Positions 54,400-64,000 of a stretch of 64,000 nucleotides of DNA are shown here, piece after piece (the first letter of the stretch is position 1; the number at the start of each line of letters is the position of its first letter). Location: contig CM060734.1 of NCBI GenBank assembly GCA_030704615.1, positions 8,864,001 through 8,928,000 of the forward strand, written 5' to 3'. Below the pieces are notes generated by a model. It was not told where the DNA came from. It saw only the letters and a list, made by a program, of their open reading frames with translations, and did not search any database. This DNA comes from Takakia lepidozioides (lineage: Eukaryota; Streptophyta; Takakiopsida; Takakiales; Takakiaceae). The position numbers were made by a program, and so were the translations under genes.

Positions 54400-55275
54400 T
54401 CACATCCTGGTATTTCTCAAAATCCCCTTGATCCAATCTGGGCTCGGCTCCCCATGCCTTCTCCTTTTCTCTAATGTAAAGCAAAAACTGGGGCTCGTGT
54501 GCCTCCTCCACGGCCCACTCCTTGCTGACAGAAGGTTTATTCGCCCTCCACGGATTTGGGCGTTCCGACACTCGTAAAACCTCGCCACCATTCCCACAGG
54601 CAGCGTGACACTCTCTTGCGGCCATCTATGACCGCTCCGGATTTGCTCAAAAAGGTCATCCCCAAATGAGATCCACTCCATCGATCTCGCAGATGGTGAA
54701 GTTCTCACGTCCCTCCAACCCCCAGTTGAAGAGGAACATCAACGCCAACTTGTCGCCAACTGTGGTTCTCCTTTGGCAGAACGCACCTCAATAGAGGCCC
54801 CCACGTCACTTGCGGGAGTCCCAACTTTTGCGCCGCCGGTGTTGTCATGAAGGAGTGCGACGCCTCCTGTGTCAACCAACAACACATTAGTTCCGGATAT
54901 TATCCCATCCACGAACAATAAATGACGCCCTTTACGCAGGCGCCAGTTTCCTGATACAACTAACAAGAATATTTGCCTACCTTGCAAGTCCTGGCGACCA
55001 CCGCTTCCACCAAGCGACTGATGGTATCTTCCGACAGCTCCGTGGTGCGAGTCATGTTCAATTGTCGGGGTTTGTGCACTTCTTGGCCATGTGCCCAGGG
55101 CTCCCCGCAATTGAAACACACTCCTCAAAGGTCGCCTTCTGTCCGCCAAAGCCGCTCCACCCGCTTTTCCTTTCGAAGCACCGGGTGCCGCCTTGACGTG
55201 TGAAGGCCCTCCTTCGATTCCACGTGCCATGTCGCCGAGTGGCCTATCCCACTTCTTTTCGGTCGGAGGAGTCAC
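54400..55275 (-). pseudogene. Zinc knuckle remains and protease of chromovirus D
   Basis: The protease core is degraded: LLFVDGIISGTNV is followed by VDTGGVALLHDN, where other copies have VDTGASHSFM, because of a one-base change in frame. The zinc knuckle codons near 55100 are broken (LRGALGTWPRSAQ). The RT lead-in KYQDVMPEDLPSGLPPRRG survives at 54400. Confidence 0.82.
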
Positions 55276-55369
55276 CTTCCGCCGGGTCTTCTTGTGGTTT
55301 CAGCTCCGTACGGCCTTGTCTTCACCCCTAGGGACATCTGAGAACATTCAGCCCTCTCAATTGCCTCGT

Positions 55370-56039
55370 TCAAATTGGGTGGGCTCCTCCAACTTCCGCC
55401 CGGCCCATGTGGGCCCCCGATGAATCATCTGTTTGCTTCAAATTCCTCATCTTGTCCCGGGCAAGCCAGGACGCGTTGAGGGGCACAAACTGTTTCTTCA
55501 TCAATTCCTTGAACCCACTCCAGTTCAAGGTTTCCGGGCTTGGCCTCGGTCGTGAAGGCGTTTCTGCCACCATTGTTGAAGCATAGCCCCTCAAATAGGT
55601 GGGAGCCAATCCACCGATCCTGTCACTCAACTTGGCCGCCCGGAAGTACTGCTCTAGCTCCAAGAGCCAGGTGTTGAGTGCCTTTCCGATTTCGGACGCC
55701 CTCGAAGGTGCCGGGTTCCTTAGGCTTCACCTTAAACTTGCCTTAGGGAAGTGGGCATTAGCGCCTTCAACACGTATTTCAACGTCCCGCCAAACGCCAA
55801 CAACCCCCCCTTCCCCAAAAGGCTGCCGGTTATGGGAGGCATTCTTGTGTCGGAGCCTCTCAAGGATTATTCCTTGGGCTCCAACTCCTGGATTCCTCCC
55901 GCTCTTGGGCGGCCTCGTTTTCGGAAACATGCATCGCTTCCTCAAACGGCCGCCTCGGTGACACGCCGCCCCCATCGGGCTCACCGGGATCATCATCTTT
56001 TGGGCCGTTCCGCTTTTGCTTCGGCTTGCCCGACCCCAT
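55370..56039 (-). pseudogene. Gag of chromovirus D
   Basis: ATG at 56039 gives MGSGKPKQKRNGPKDDD, the best-kept N-terminus of the four copies, to about residue 70. The capsid frame then shifts several times (YLRGYA survives at 55600). About 150 bp between QTDD and the RAEVGG block near 55415 is missing. Confidence 0.82.
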
Positions 56040-56094
56040 GATGAGGCCAATCCCAAGGACGATCGCGTACTGAACTCTAAGCTCTGATACCAAG

Positions 56095-56820
56095 TGTCGC
56101 GCACCTCACTTCGGTAAACTCCCCTTTAAGTCATAGTTACTCGCTTGATGCGCGCGCCTGACTCCCAACCTGGCCGCCGGGCCAACTTGGAGCTTCGGCT
56201 GCTCACCGGGACATAACGGTCCCCCTTCGCTTCCCTCTAAAACCCTCCACCTAATTGGGACTAGGAGAATTCCCTTTGGTAGATGGCAGTCCGGAACAGC
56301 TCCCCACTCTTTGGTCGCTTTCCGGCTCGCTCGCTTACTCACTAGTTTTTGGTCACCAACGGGCTTGCACCGTTCTCGGGGTACTACTCCCTATATATAC
56401 TTCTGTAACTGTCCGCGGGGGTTCCACAACCAGCCATGCCATTTTATGGCGAACCACCACGAAAACCCTCGACTCCCGGTGATGAGTCGCGGTGAGTCTT
56501 GGCCCGCTCACCACGGCCCCTATGGACCGTGATGAGTCCCAACTCCCCACGACTCCCCCACGAGTTCGTCCGCCCCCATGGTGAGTCCTATGCCACCCCC
56601 ACTAAGTCCCGCTAACTCCACCACCCCTTGTGGAGCCACCACCCCCCCGCAACCCGTGTTGGAGGCCCACCTATTGAGCGCCTCCGCCCCTTGAGTGGCC
56701 TTGGGCCACAAGGGTGCTTCAGCCCCCCCCTACCTATCGCTGCCGCGCTGCCCACACCATAGGGGCAACCCCTCATGTGGTCCCGACCCCCCCGCCGCCC
56801 TCAATCAAAGGGCCGCGACA
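56095..56820 (-). repeat. 5' LTR of chromovirus D
   Basis: TGTCGCGCACC to GGGCCGCGACA, 726 bp. The last 250 bp has about twice the mismatches of the same segment in the 50010 LTR, including extra C residues in C-runs. Confidence 0.93.
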
Positions 56821-58119
56821 GGAGGGATCAGAGATAGCCTCTTGAGAGAATGCCATGATAGCCCGCTTGCGGGCCACGGCGGAGCCAAGCGCACTGCGGC
56901 ACTCTTGAAGAAAGAGTATTTCTGGCCCAAACTGAGGGAGGAGGTAGAGGAGTATGTCAAGACATGCACCACATGCAACAAAACCGGAGCGAGTACAAAA
57001 AGCAAGCGGGGCTGTTACAACCTTTGCCGATTCCAGAGGGGACTTGAGAAAGCGTCTCGATGGATTTCATGACTGCTATGCCGCTGTCAAAATGATTCGA
57101 TGCAATCATGGTGGTGGTGGATAGGTTCAGTAAAATGGGCCATTTCATCCCCACCAAGGAGACGGCAACGGCGTAGGAGACAGGGCGACTTTACTTTGCC
57201 CACGTCTTAAAGCATCATGGAGTCCCGAAGGATATTGTCTCAGACCGCGATCCAAAGTTTACGAGTAAATTTTGGAGGGCACTTTGGAAGAAGATGGGGA
57301 CGAGGCTGAAGATGAGCACCGCCTTCCGACCTACGACGGACGGCCAAACAGAAAGAGTGAATTCCGTAGTGAAGCAAATCTTGCGGAATTACGTGTCGGC
57401 AGACCAAACAGACTGGGTGGAACACTTAGACGCGGCAGAGTTCTGTTATAATAACACAGAACACTCTGCAACGGGAGTTTCCCCTTTCGTATTGGTCTAT
57501 GGAAAAGCACCTCTGGTGCCGACAAGTTGGGCCGCCCAGGACGTTGAGGAACCGGCAATAGCGGCAGTACTGGAAGAACGCGAGCGTTTGTTGAAGCTCG
57601 AAAAGTACAACATTGCCGAAACGGTATGAAAGGCAGGCGAATCGGAAGCGGAGGGAAGTGAAGTTTGAGGCAGGCACAGAGGTCTGGTTGAACATCAAGA
57701 ATTTCCGACTACCTCCGGAAGTCAGTCCGAAGTTCGTACCTCCGTATGCGGGACCCTTTCGCATTCGGAAGGTCATGAATGAGGATGTGTATGAATTGGA
57801 GCTGCCGGCAAACAGCAAGGTGCACCCAGTATTCCATGTCTCCCTTTTGAAGCCTTACTTCAAAGATGAAGCGCGTCCGAATCGGCATCAAGTGTTGCGT
57901 CCGCCACCTATGCTGTTGGATCATGAAAATGAACCTGAGTACGAGGTGGAGGCAATACTTAAGTCGAGGAGGTTCAAGAACCGAGAAACGGAGTATCTCG
58001 TCAAATGGAAGGGCTATCATCAGGTGGAGGCATCTTGGGTGCGTGCCTCAGAAATGGGAAACGCATCCGAGGCGGTTGCAGTTTTCGAAGGGCGACCTCA
58101 AAAGCGGAAGAAGCGTTGA
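56821..58119 (+). pseudogene. Integrase core and chromodomain of chromovirus C, right part
   Basis: It resumes with GGIRDSLLRECHDSPLAGH and EYFWPKLREEVEEYVKTC. A stop near 57061 follows the first core strand. DGQTERVNSVVKQILRNYVS to YGKAPLVPTSWA is open at 57294-57629. From 57613 to the TGA at 58117-58119 a 168-aa frame carries the GPF-type module ([14 protein letters not shown]), [13 protein letters not shown] and a complete chromodomain (YEVEAILKSRRF, EYLVKWKGYHQ). Confidence 0.9.
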
Positions 58120-59024
58120 TGGGGACATCAACCTTGGAGCGTGGGGGAGGAAATGCATGCTTAGCCCGGCTTAGCTAGCTTATGAATCCGATTGCAAAAA
58201 CTTGTATTGTACAAAACGTGCTATAAATGAAATGGCTTCCAAATGTTGTGCGTCCTATTTTGTTTGGAATGGTGATGCATGGTATGGTTGGCTAGTGTGT
58301 AGAATGCATGCTAGCTTATAAAAGTGGGAGAGGTAAATTGGGTTAACCGTGTGTTTGCGTAGTGCCGAAATCGGGTGACCCCCATCCAAGGGGCAAGGAA
58401 ACTTGTGCCTTCTTTGGGAGTTCACGTGCTAGTGCGCACCTGGCACGTGCGCGTACTATAACTGCGCTACCGAGAGGGTTGCCTTGTAGTGCGGGCTAAC
58501 GCGGAAGCTACGTGCTTCCGTTCACGTACTATAATCGTGTAGCCTCGGGACGAAGTCGTAGTGCGGCTTCGGCGTGTTCCCGTACCTCAGGCCAGCATTC
58601 CAAGGCGGACCCAATTGTAGTGATTGGGGCGCACGGTTGGTTCAAGGTTATCTTCCTAGTCAAAGAGGGTTCCAGGTGAATCCTTGCTCAAGGTGATGCC
58701 AAAAGCGGCATCATGAGTGGTCGCAAGCAATGTTGTTGCAGTAAGGCGATTCGATCCTCGGGGAGGATCGTTCCTTGGCCTTGAAGTAGGCCAAGAAGAG
58801 TGCACTGGGAGGAGCTTGAGAGGCTCCACCCTTGGCTGGGACTTGGAGGAAGTCGGCCGAACTAGCTAGTGGAGAGTAGAGTCAAGTGTGGGGTTTGGTT
58901 CTTTGCCATGGGACGCCATGGTACGGAAACAAACTCCTTGATGTGGGACGCCACAACTTGGATGTTCGTTTCTACAAAATGGACAAGTCGATGAGGACAT
59001 CGACTCCCTGTTGGTAGGGGTGTG
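58120..59024 (+). other. 3' untranslated region and polypurine tract of chromovirus C
   Basis: Non-coding and colinear with the 3' UTRs of copies A, B and D. It ends with GGTAGGGGTGTG at about 59013-59024, the polypurine tract that primes plus-strand synthesis. Confidence 0.8.
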
Positions 59025-59752
59025 TGTCGCGCCCCTTTGCCTTGAGGGCAGGGGGGGTCGGGACACGTGAGGGGCTGCCCCTGTGGTGGGGGCAGCGGCA
59101 GCGATAGGATGGGGGGGCTGAAGCACCCTTGAGTGCCCAAGGCACTCAAGGAGGCGGAGGCGCTCACTAGGTGGAGCCCCGCACACCGGGTTGCGGTGGG
59201 GGTGGCTCCACAAGGGGTGGTGGTAGCTTAGCGGGACTTAGTGGGGGTGGCATAGGACTCACCATGGGGGCGGAGACCTCGTGGTGGGAGTCGTGGGGAG
59301 TCTTGGGACTCATCACGGTCCATAGGGGCTGTGATGAGTGGGCCAAGACTCACCGCGACTCATCACCGGGAGTCGAGGGTTTTCGTGGTGGTTCGCCATA
59401 AAATGGCATGGCTGGTTGTGGAACCCCCGCGGACAGCTACAGAAGTATATATAGGGAGTAGTAACCCCGAGAACGGTGCAAGCCCGTTGGTGACCAAAAA
59501 CTAGTGAGTGAGCGAGCGAGCCGGAAAGCGACCAAAGAGTGGGGAGCTGTTCCGGACTGCCATCTACCAAAAGGAATTCCACTAGGCCCAAATAGGTGAA
59601 GGGTTTAGTGGGGGAGCGAAGGGGGACCGTTATGTCCCAGTGAGCAGTCGAAGCTCCAAGTTGGCCCGGCGGCCAGGTTGGGAGTCAGGCGCGCGCATTA
59701 AAGCGAGTAACTATGACTTGAAGGGGAGTTTACCGAAGTGAGGTGCGCGACA
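59025..59752 (+). repeat. 3' LTR of chromovirus C
   Basis: TGTCGCGCCCC to GTGCGCGACA, 728 bp, TATA box at 59446-59456. It joins directly to methyltransferase-element sequence (GAGTGGGGGCGAGC). Confidence 0.95.
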
Positions 59753-60460
59753 GAGTGGGGGCGAGCAGGTGAGGACCACGGGGTGCAGACATCCATGGTA
59801 CACGTGGGAGGTGCTCGAGGTTCAGAGGGAGTTGGCAGCCAAGGCGGCGGTGATGGATGAGGTTGGGGATTTTTCTCGGGTTGAGGAAGTCCTCGAGGAT
59901 GAGATGATGGGGCAGGCTGAGGCCTTGTCATTGACTGAGCAGGCATGGAGTACTGCCCAAGAGGTACTGGACGCGTCCTCTACCTCTAAGCCCACTAGAC
60001 TTTAAGGTTGCAGTTACGGAGGACAATTGGGAGCCTGACATTGGACCCATTGTCACCGGAGGAGAGAGACGACGTATACGGTGGTTCCTGAGGGCTTACA
60101 GGAATTGCTTTGCATTCAGTTTGAAGGACTTGGGAGCACTGAAGGGTCAAGAGATTCGTATTGAGTTGGCCATTGACACGCCAATCTTTCGGAGACCCTA
60201 TAGATACAGTGACATGGAGAGGTCTTTGATTCAGATGAGGACTCAAGATATCTGGGAGGCTGGTTTGGTGGAGCTCTCTGGTGGAGAGTATGCTTCAGCC
60301 ACAGTGATGCCAGCCAAGAAGGATGTCTATGGCAATTGGACGGAGAGACGTATGTGCGGTGATTACCGGTCTGTAAATCGTCAGACCAAGTCTGATAAGT
60401 ATGCCATGCCCACACCGGAGGAGATCTTTGATGCCATTGGGCATGCTAAGGTCTTTAGGA
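59753..60460 (+). pseudogene. Methyltransferase element copy 2, right part (linker and start of RT)
   Basis: An acidic linker (EEVLEDEMMGQAEALSL) leads to NCFAFSLKDLGALKGQEI and RT blocks SATVMPAKKDVYGNW and RMCGDYRSVNRQTK. Unlike copy 1 it has no stop before MRTQDIWEAGL. It is cut after AIGHAKVF at 60460, before the catalytic palm, and joins unrelated DNA. RNase H, integrase and PHD finger are absent. Confidence 0.9.
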
Positions 60461-60535
60461 TCGCATCACAGTGGCAACCACAGATGAAGGCTGGAATTCC
60501 ACTCTGAGGGATCCAGGGAAGAGTCCAGTCCACAT

Positions 60536-61600
60536 ATGGGGATCAGTACATCAGAGGTATTTAAGGTGCTTTATTCATTGAATGGAAAAAATGTGTGTTC
60601 TGGTGCTTTACAATATATATATTCTCACACAATTGGCCCCTCTGTGCAGTACGCCATGTACACTCTCATGGTCTTCGATATGTGGCTCAACGACATCCCT
60701 GTTGCATACATCATCTCTTCCAGAACCCAAGCTACTGATTTGACTCGTTGGATGTTTGCTCTTCGCCAAAGGATGGAGGCTACTCAAGCGGATTGGCGTC
60801 CTAATGCGTTCATCGTCAACGATGCGGATGCCGAGATCAATGCCATAGGGTCAGTCATGCTGCCCTTCCTTCCCATGACCTGTGCATGGTTCACCTGAGT
60901 CCTTCCCTGCATGCCACATTAGGGGGATGAGTTTGCAGGATCAGATTGGGGGATGAGTGAGGGGGATCTGTCACATGGATTGCCTCCTTACGGTGCTTTG
61001 TGGATGTCTCAACAGAGAAACCTTTATGGGTGTGCCCATTTTCCTGTGCCTTTGGCACGTTCAAAAAGCATGGTTGAAAAATGCCATAGAAAAAATCAAG
61101 GATGCCCAACTCTGGTCCGACGTCTCGCAAAGTATGGGGACATAATGTACAATAAAGGTGGTCCCATTGGGCAATCCTCCCAAGCATAAAATGTATTCCA
61201 ATTGTATGGGTAGAAAGTAGAGAGAGAGAAAAGACTCCGGCCAAAGCCGGCGTAACTAAGAGCCACTTTGCCTCACGGCTACTGCCCCCTTTCGAGGGTG
61301 GGCCCTATGTTAGAATGTAAATACCCTACAGCGGCATTGTTTTTCCACTACATTCACACATGGTGGATTCCTAAAGTAGGCATGTGGGTGGTTGGAGCTC
61401 GCAACATCCCACATGCTGGCCAAGATACAAATGCGGGGATTGAGGCCTAGCATTGCAACTTGAAGAGGCGATTGTCCCAAACCCGAGAGAAGATGGATGG
61501 ACGTCGGCTGGATTGGTTGGTGCACATACTCACAGGCAGACTCTTGACCCATTACTGGTACATTTCTAACCTCAAAGTTGAAGGCTTTCCGCTTGGGCTG
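60536..61600 (+). pseudogene. MULE-like transposase gene remnant
   Basis: Exon 1 (to 60849) has YAMYTLMVFDMWLNDIPVAY and RPNAFIVNDADAEINAI, the MULE DDE-core pattern with a candidate Asp. A GT-AG intron fits at 60850-61015 and restores the frame into ETFMGVPIFLCLWHVQKAW, the CxxH motif of MULE transposases. After a frameshift and SINE copy 4, HYIHTWWIPKVGMWVVGARN and QDTNAGIEA (candidate Glu) follow, then RRLDWLVHILTGRLLTHYWY. No terminal inverted repeats are seen. The start is lost at the junction with copy 2. Confidence 0.75.
61215..61305 (-). mobile_element. SINE copy 4, 5'-truncated
   Basis: On the minus strand GGGGGCAGTAGCC, then AGTTACGC and the 3' stem-loop (ACGCCGGC, loop TTTG, GCCGGAGT, at 61233-61253) match the 3' half of the other three SINEs. 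The tRNA-like head is missing. It separates two conserved blocks of the MULE-like gene. No clear duplication. Confidence 0.7.
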
Positions 61601-62430
61601 GGGGGAGTCCTCTGGGATCGGCGGAGATGAGGCCATGTGGCGTGAGAGGGGACGGTGGGGATGGGGGTGGGGGGGATTTGACATGGGGTGCTCCCCCTTG
61701 GGGGGGGGGCTCGTCGGCTGTACCTCATGGGCCGTACCTGTCAGCTCACGCGTGCGCCATAAAATCAAGCCACATCAATATTGGGACCGCTGAAGTTCTG
61801 GACTTAGAGATGACCCGTCCACCCGGCAGCCCTCAAGCTCCCCACCAAACCCACCCTCTCGCATCTTCTTCCTACCCCCTGCATCTTTCTGTATTTTCTT
61901 CATGGCTCCTGACCATTACTGTCTTCTCACCTATCACCTTAAGATCTCTTTCTTCACATTCACTTCACAATTTTCTGGATTCGCCCTCACTATGCAGTTT
62001 GCTCTTGCAGTTTGCATGGTCATGGGGAGGTTTCCCTACTGTAAGCCTTCACGGCATTACTGGTGGTTTTCCACCTTCTGCAATGAATTTGTGAGCCTCT
62101 CACTTTAAAAAAAAAGAAAAAAAGAAAAAAAAAGCAACATGCACCCTTTCTTAGGAAAAGACACATCTACCAAAATGACAAAGTAGAATCAAAATTTGAG
62201 CTTGAAGGGCCTTTGGCCACTTCATTTTCCCAGTGAATTGCCTTGATTTTGCTCGTGTTGTGTGTAGTAGTAGTTTCCTCAGAAAGATGAGTTTCGGAAA
62301 ACAAACCTTAAGGGCCAAAAGAGGTGCAGTGAATCAGCCGGTGATACTGGAATGTAGGGTCAATGTCTTTTTTTTACACACAAATGGCAGATGTTCGACA
62401 CTATGTTTCCAGCTGACAAACATTACAGAT
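61601..62430. other. Non-coding, with G-rich and A-rich runs
   Basis: Contains a G-rich stretch (61640-61715) and a polyA-like run (62107-62133) with GAAAA interruptions, possibly an old retroposon tail. No gene is supported. Confidence 0.4.
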
Positions 62431-62913
62431 TACTTATTGCTAGCATTCACACAAAGTCCTCCCACGAGGCAAAGACTCGACAATCCTACGTGAAAAGAAA
62501 AACATTGGTGTGACTGAGAGACTGAAAATGTCAGGGGGTCAAGACATGATTGAAGAAACAGCATCCAGCCTTGCTCACTAGCTGTGCCTGTAGATCCAAA
62601 CACAGGACACACCCTGCCTCAACAGCCAGACTCCCAGTACCAACAAATCCCTGCTCAGACGAAGAAGGGAAAAATTGGACAAGGAGAAAGGCTGTTATTT
62701 TTCCATCACAACAGATCTTGCTTCCCTCAGGTGGACTACCAACAACAAACAAAGTCAGGCGGAAGGTCGATTAGCTTTCATTGAGATGTGTAACAGACAA
62801 ATATTGAAACATTTGAACACAAACGCAATTGCCCTTGCTATGACATCGGCGCATGTATGACATTGGCGTGTGTGCCCGGGGTGCCCCAACTTCTAAAAAG
62901 CACGGGAAGCTGA
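62431..62913 (-). other. Probable 3' untranslated region of NOT2
   Basis: It follows the NOT2 stop codon on the minus strand. No coding frame or competing feature is visible; the length is a guess because no clear polyadenylation signal was found. Confidence 0.35.
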
Positions 62914-62976
62914 CTAGTGCTGAGAAGGCAACTGTGGTCTTTTCTCCAGCATCTCGTAATGCAGCACAAAGTTCTC
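62914..62976 (-). CDS. NOT2: NOT2 last exon (CCR4-NOT complex subunit 2)
   Basis: Encodes ENFVLHYEMLEKRPQLPSQH and the stop TAG at 62914-62916. The acceptor is CCCTCAG just before GAGAAC. This is the conserved end of the NOT-box (NOT2/3/5) domain, which dimerises with NOT3 and docks on the NOT1 scaffold in the deadenylase complex. The splice joins in phase with the exon at 63398-63542 (codon AAG, then GAG). Plant orthologues are also called VIP2. Confidence 0.9.
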   Translation of the reverse strand, partial: ENFVLHYEMLEKRPQLPSQH

Positions 62977-63397
62977 CTGAGGGCACCCACATCATGCCAA
63001 GTCACTACCCTCCCCGTATAATTCATTTTCACCCCTCAAACTTGATTTCTATACCTGGTAATGGACTGACATGCCCAGTACATCTGGAAGCTTCAGTTTT
63101 GAAATGCAGAACTTGAACGAGACAAGACAACAGAACTACATGGGCACCGTGAGACACCTCAATCTGACATATTGATGGAGAGGTGCAAATCAGCACAAAA
63201 TCAGTGACAAAAATGAAGCCACCACAATATCCAGACATTGATGGAAATCCAGAGGGTGCTGTGTACCCCCCCCCACAGTTGCTGCAGATAGCCCTCAGAG
63301 AACCTTGAAGTATGGCAGCAAAGGTGGGAGGGAAAAAGGTAGTTGATACACCATGAGTGAAAACCAGAGAAGTGTGAAAGCATAACAGGGAGCATAC

Positions 63398-63542
63398 CTT
63401 GCGCCCTGATTCCCATGTACTGTGATCAAAAAAGTAGAAGGAGCCCCGCTCGTATGTGTTTGTCTTCACTGTTGGTTCCCCATTGGGAACACGAGTTAGC
63501 CACTGCTTGTGTTCTTTATGATAAAACCAGCCTCTGTTACAC
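63398..63542 (-). CDS. NOT2: NOT2 penultimate exon
   Basis: It encodes CNRGWFYHKEHKQWLTRVP, then EPTVKTNTYERGSFYFFD and STWESGRK. The GWFYH...W..RVP and YERGSY-type blocks are hallmarks of the NOT2 NOT-box. The exon is 145 bp (one base plus 48 codons), with acceptor CTGCAG and donor AAG-GTATGC. A longer minus-strand frame running to 63029 is intron read-through. Confidence 0.93.
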
Positions 63543-63807
63543 CTGCAGTGCACAACAAGGATACCATCTTGACCACCAACTTTCAAGAACTCATAACCCA
63601 CCCCTACATAGAATACAGATATATCGTAAGAGCACCCCCTCCACACACCCCCCCACCTTGCTGAATTGCAGTAAATGGATAATCATACACAGAACCTACA
63701 AAAGATTAGTTGGTGAGGGAGAGCACACTCTAGGAGAAACCCAGAAACTCGTCCATGGTGAGGGAAAGCAGCTGCTAAGAAATTCACAGAGAAAGGTTGC
63801 TACTTAC

Positions 63808-63849
63808 AATTCATCAGCGGCATACAGTTGCGCCTCATCATTAGGCATG
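63808..63849 (-). CDS. NOT2: NOT2 42-bp micro-exon
   Basis: Encodes MPNDEAQLYAADEL with the last codon completed by the next exon (TT plus G). Acceptor GTGCAG, donor GTAAGT. The sequence matches the start of the NOT-box (PxDEAQLYAAxEL), and phases agree on both sides. Earlier exons lie beyond the window. Confidence 0.88.
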
Positions 63850-64000
63850 CTGCACGGAACCAGCAGCAGATGACAAACCCTTAGATAACCAACTGAGGTC
63901 TTATGTCAATGATCCCTCCCCTATTTTCCTCCCCTAAGGAAAAGAGTCTTTTGCAATGAGCCAGAAAGATTCCTGGCGGCCAAACTTACCCCTATAAATA

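Larger units (their letters stand above)
50010..56820 (-). mobile_element. Chromovirus D, nested in C
   Basis: Complete minus-strand layout with LTRs 50010-50719 and 56095-56820. The flanks are ...GAAG-GGAGG and GGAGG-GATC..., an exact 5-bp target duplication of C's integrase sequence. It is the youngest datable insertion of the window by nesting, yet its coding DNA holds more single-base indels than any other copy. Confidence 0.96.
46077..59752 (+). mobile_element. Chromovirus C, split by chromovirus D
   Basis: Plus-strand element: 5' LTR 46077-46776 (lacking its first dozen bases), PBS, gag, protease, RT, RNase H and integrase start to 50009; chromovirus D; then the integrase core, chromodomain, 3' UTR and 3' LTR 59025-59752. 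The parts join exactly at a GGAGG duplication. It is oriented opposite to B. Confidence 0.95.

Noticed and set aside
39103-59752. One very long retrotransposon or a tandem array
   Set aside because: LTR orientation, primer sites and the GGAGG duplication resolve it into B, C and nested D.
63029-63646. 205-aa minus-strand frame as a single NOT2 exon
   Set aside because: Only 48 codons match NOT2; splice sites at 63398 and 63542 and the downstream exon at 62914-62976 show the rest is intron.

Overview
The window is nuclear DNA of a streptophyte green plant. The one clear host gene is the C-terminal end of the CCR4-NOT subunit NOT2 (minus strand, right edge), split by GT-AG introns. The transposons are plant types: chromoviruses primed by initiator tRNA-Met, Athila/Tat-type Ty3 elements with a TGGCGCCGCTGCCGGGGA primer site, hAT elements, tRNA-derived SINEs and a MULE-like gene. 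No rRNA, intact tRNA gene, CRISPR array or bacterial operon is visible. I cannot name the species. A Ty3 element carrying a DNA methyltransferase, a type I recall being reported from charophyte algae, hints at an alga or seedless plant, but that is inference.

Layout. 1-8.1 kb: mostly non-coding, with a MITE-like element, two hAT elements with perfect 8-bp target duplications (one holding a SINE), a GC-rich 59-bp minisatellite, a 72-nt hairpin and an array of about 116-bp units each centred on a GGTGTGC-N6-GCACACC dyad. 8.1-16.8 kb: an unrecognised minus-strand coding sequence broken by chromovirus A, which lies between two exact-length 279-bp direct repeats. 16.9-21.0 kb: remains of two Athila/Tat-like elements, one holding two SINEs. 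21.0-27.9 kb: copy 1 of a Ty3 element with gag, protease, C5-cytosine methyltransferase, RT, RNase H, integrase C-terminal region and PHD finger. 27.9-30.7 kb: repeat arrays. 30.7-35.5 kb: an Athila/Tat-like 5' end with an F-box fragment, a foldback element and a SWIM zinc-finger ORF. 35.5-60.5 kb: copy 2 of the methyltransferase element, split by 20.6 kb of chromovirus DNA (B and C head to head, D nested in C with a GGAGG target duplication). 60.5-61.6 kb: a MULE-like transposase gene remnant. 62.9-64 kb: NOT2.

The nesting gives a relative order: methyltransferase element copy 2 came before B and C, and C came before D. The most interesting system is the methyltransferase/PHD retrotransposon, which carries both a DNA-methylation writer and a probable histone reader. 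Second is a SINE family whose four copies keep a 3' hairpin through paired base changes. Almost every retroelement reading frame here is broken. Many breaks are single-base indels, so part of the decay could be sequencing error.
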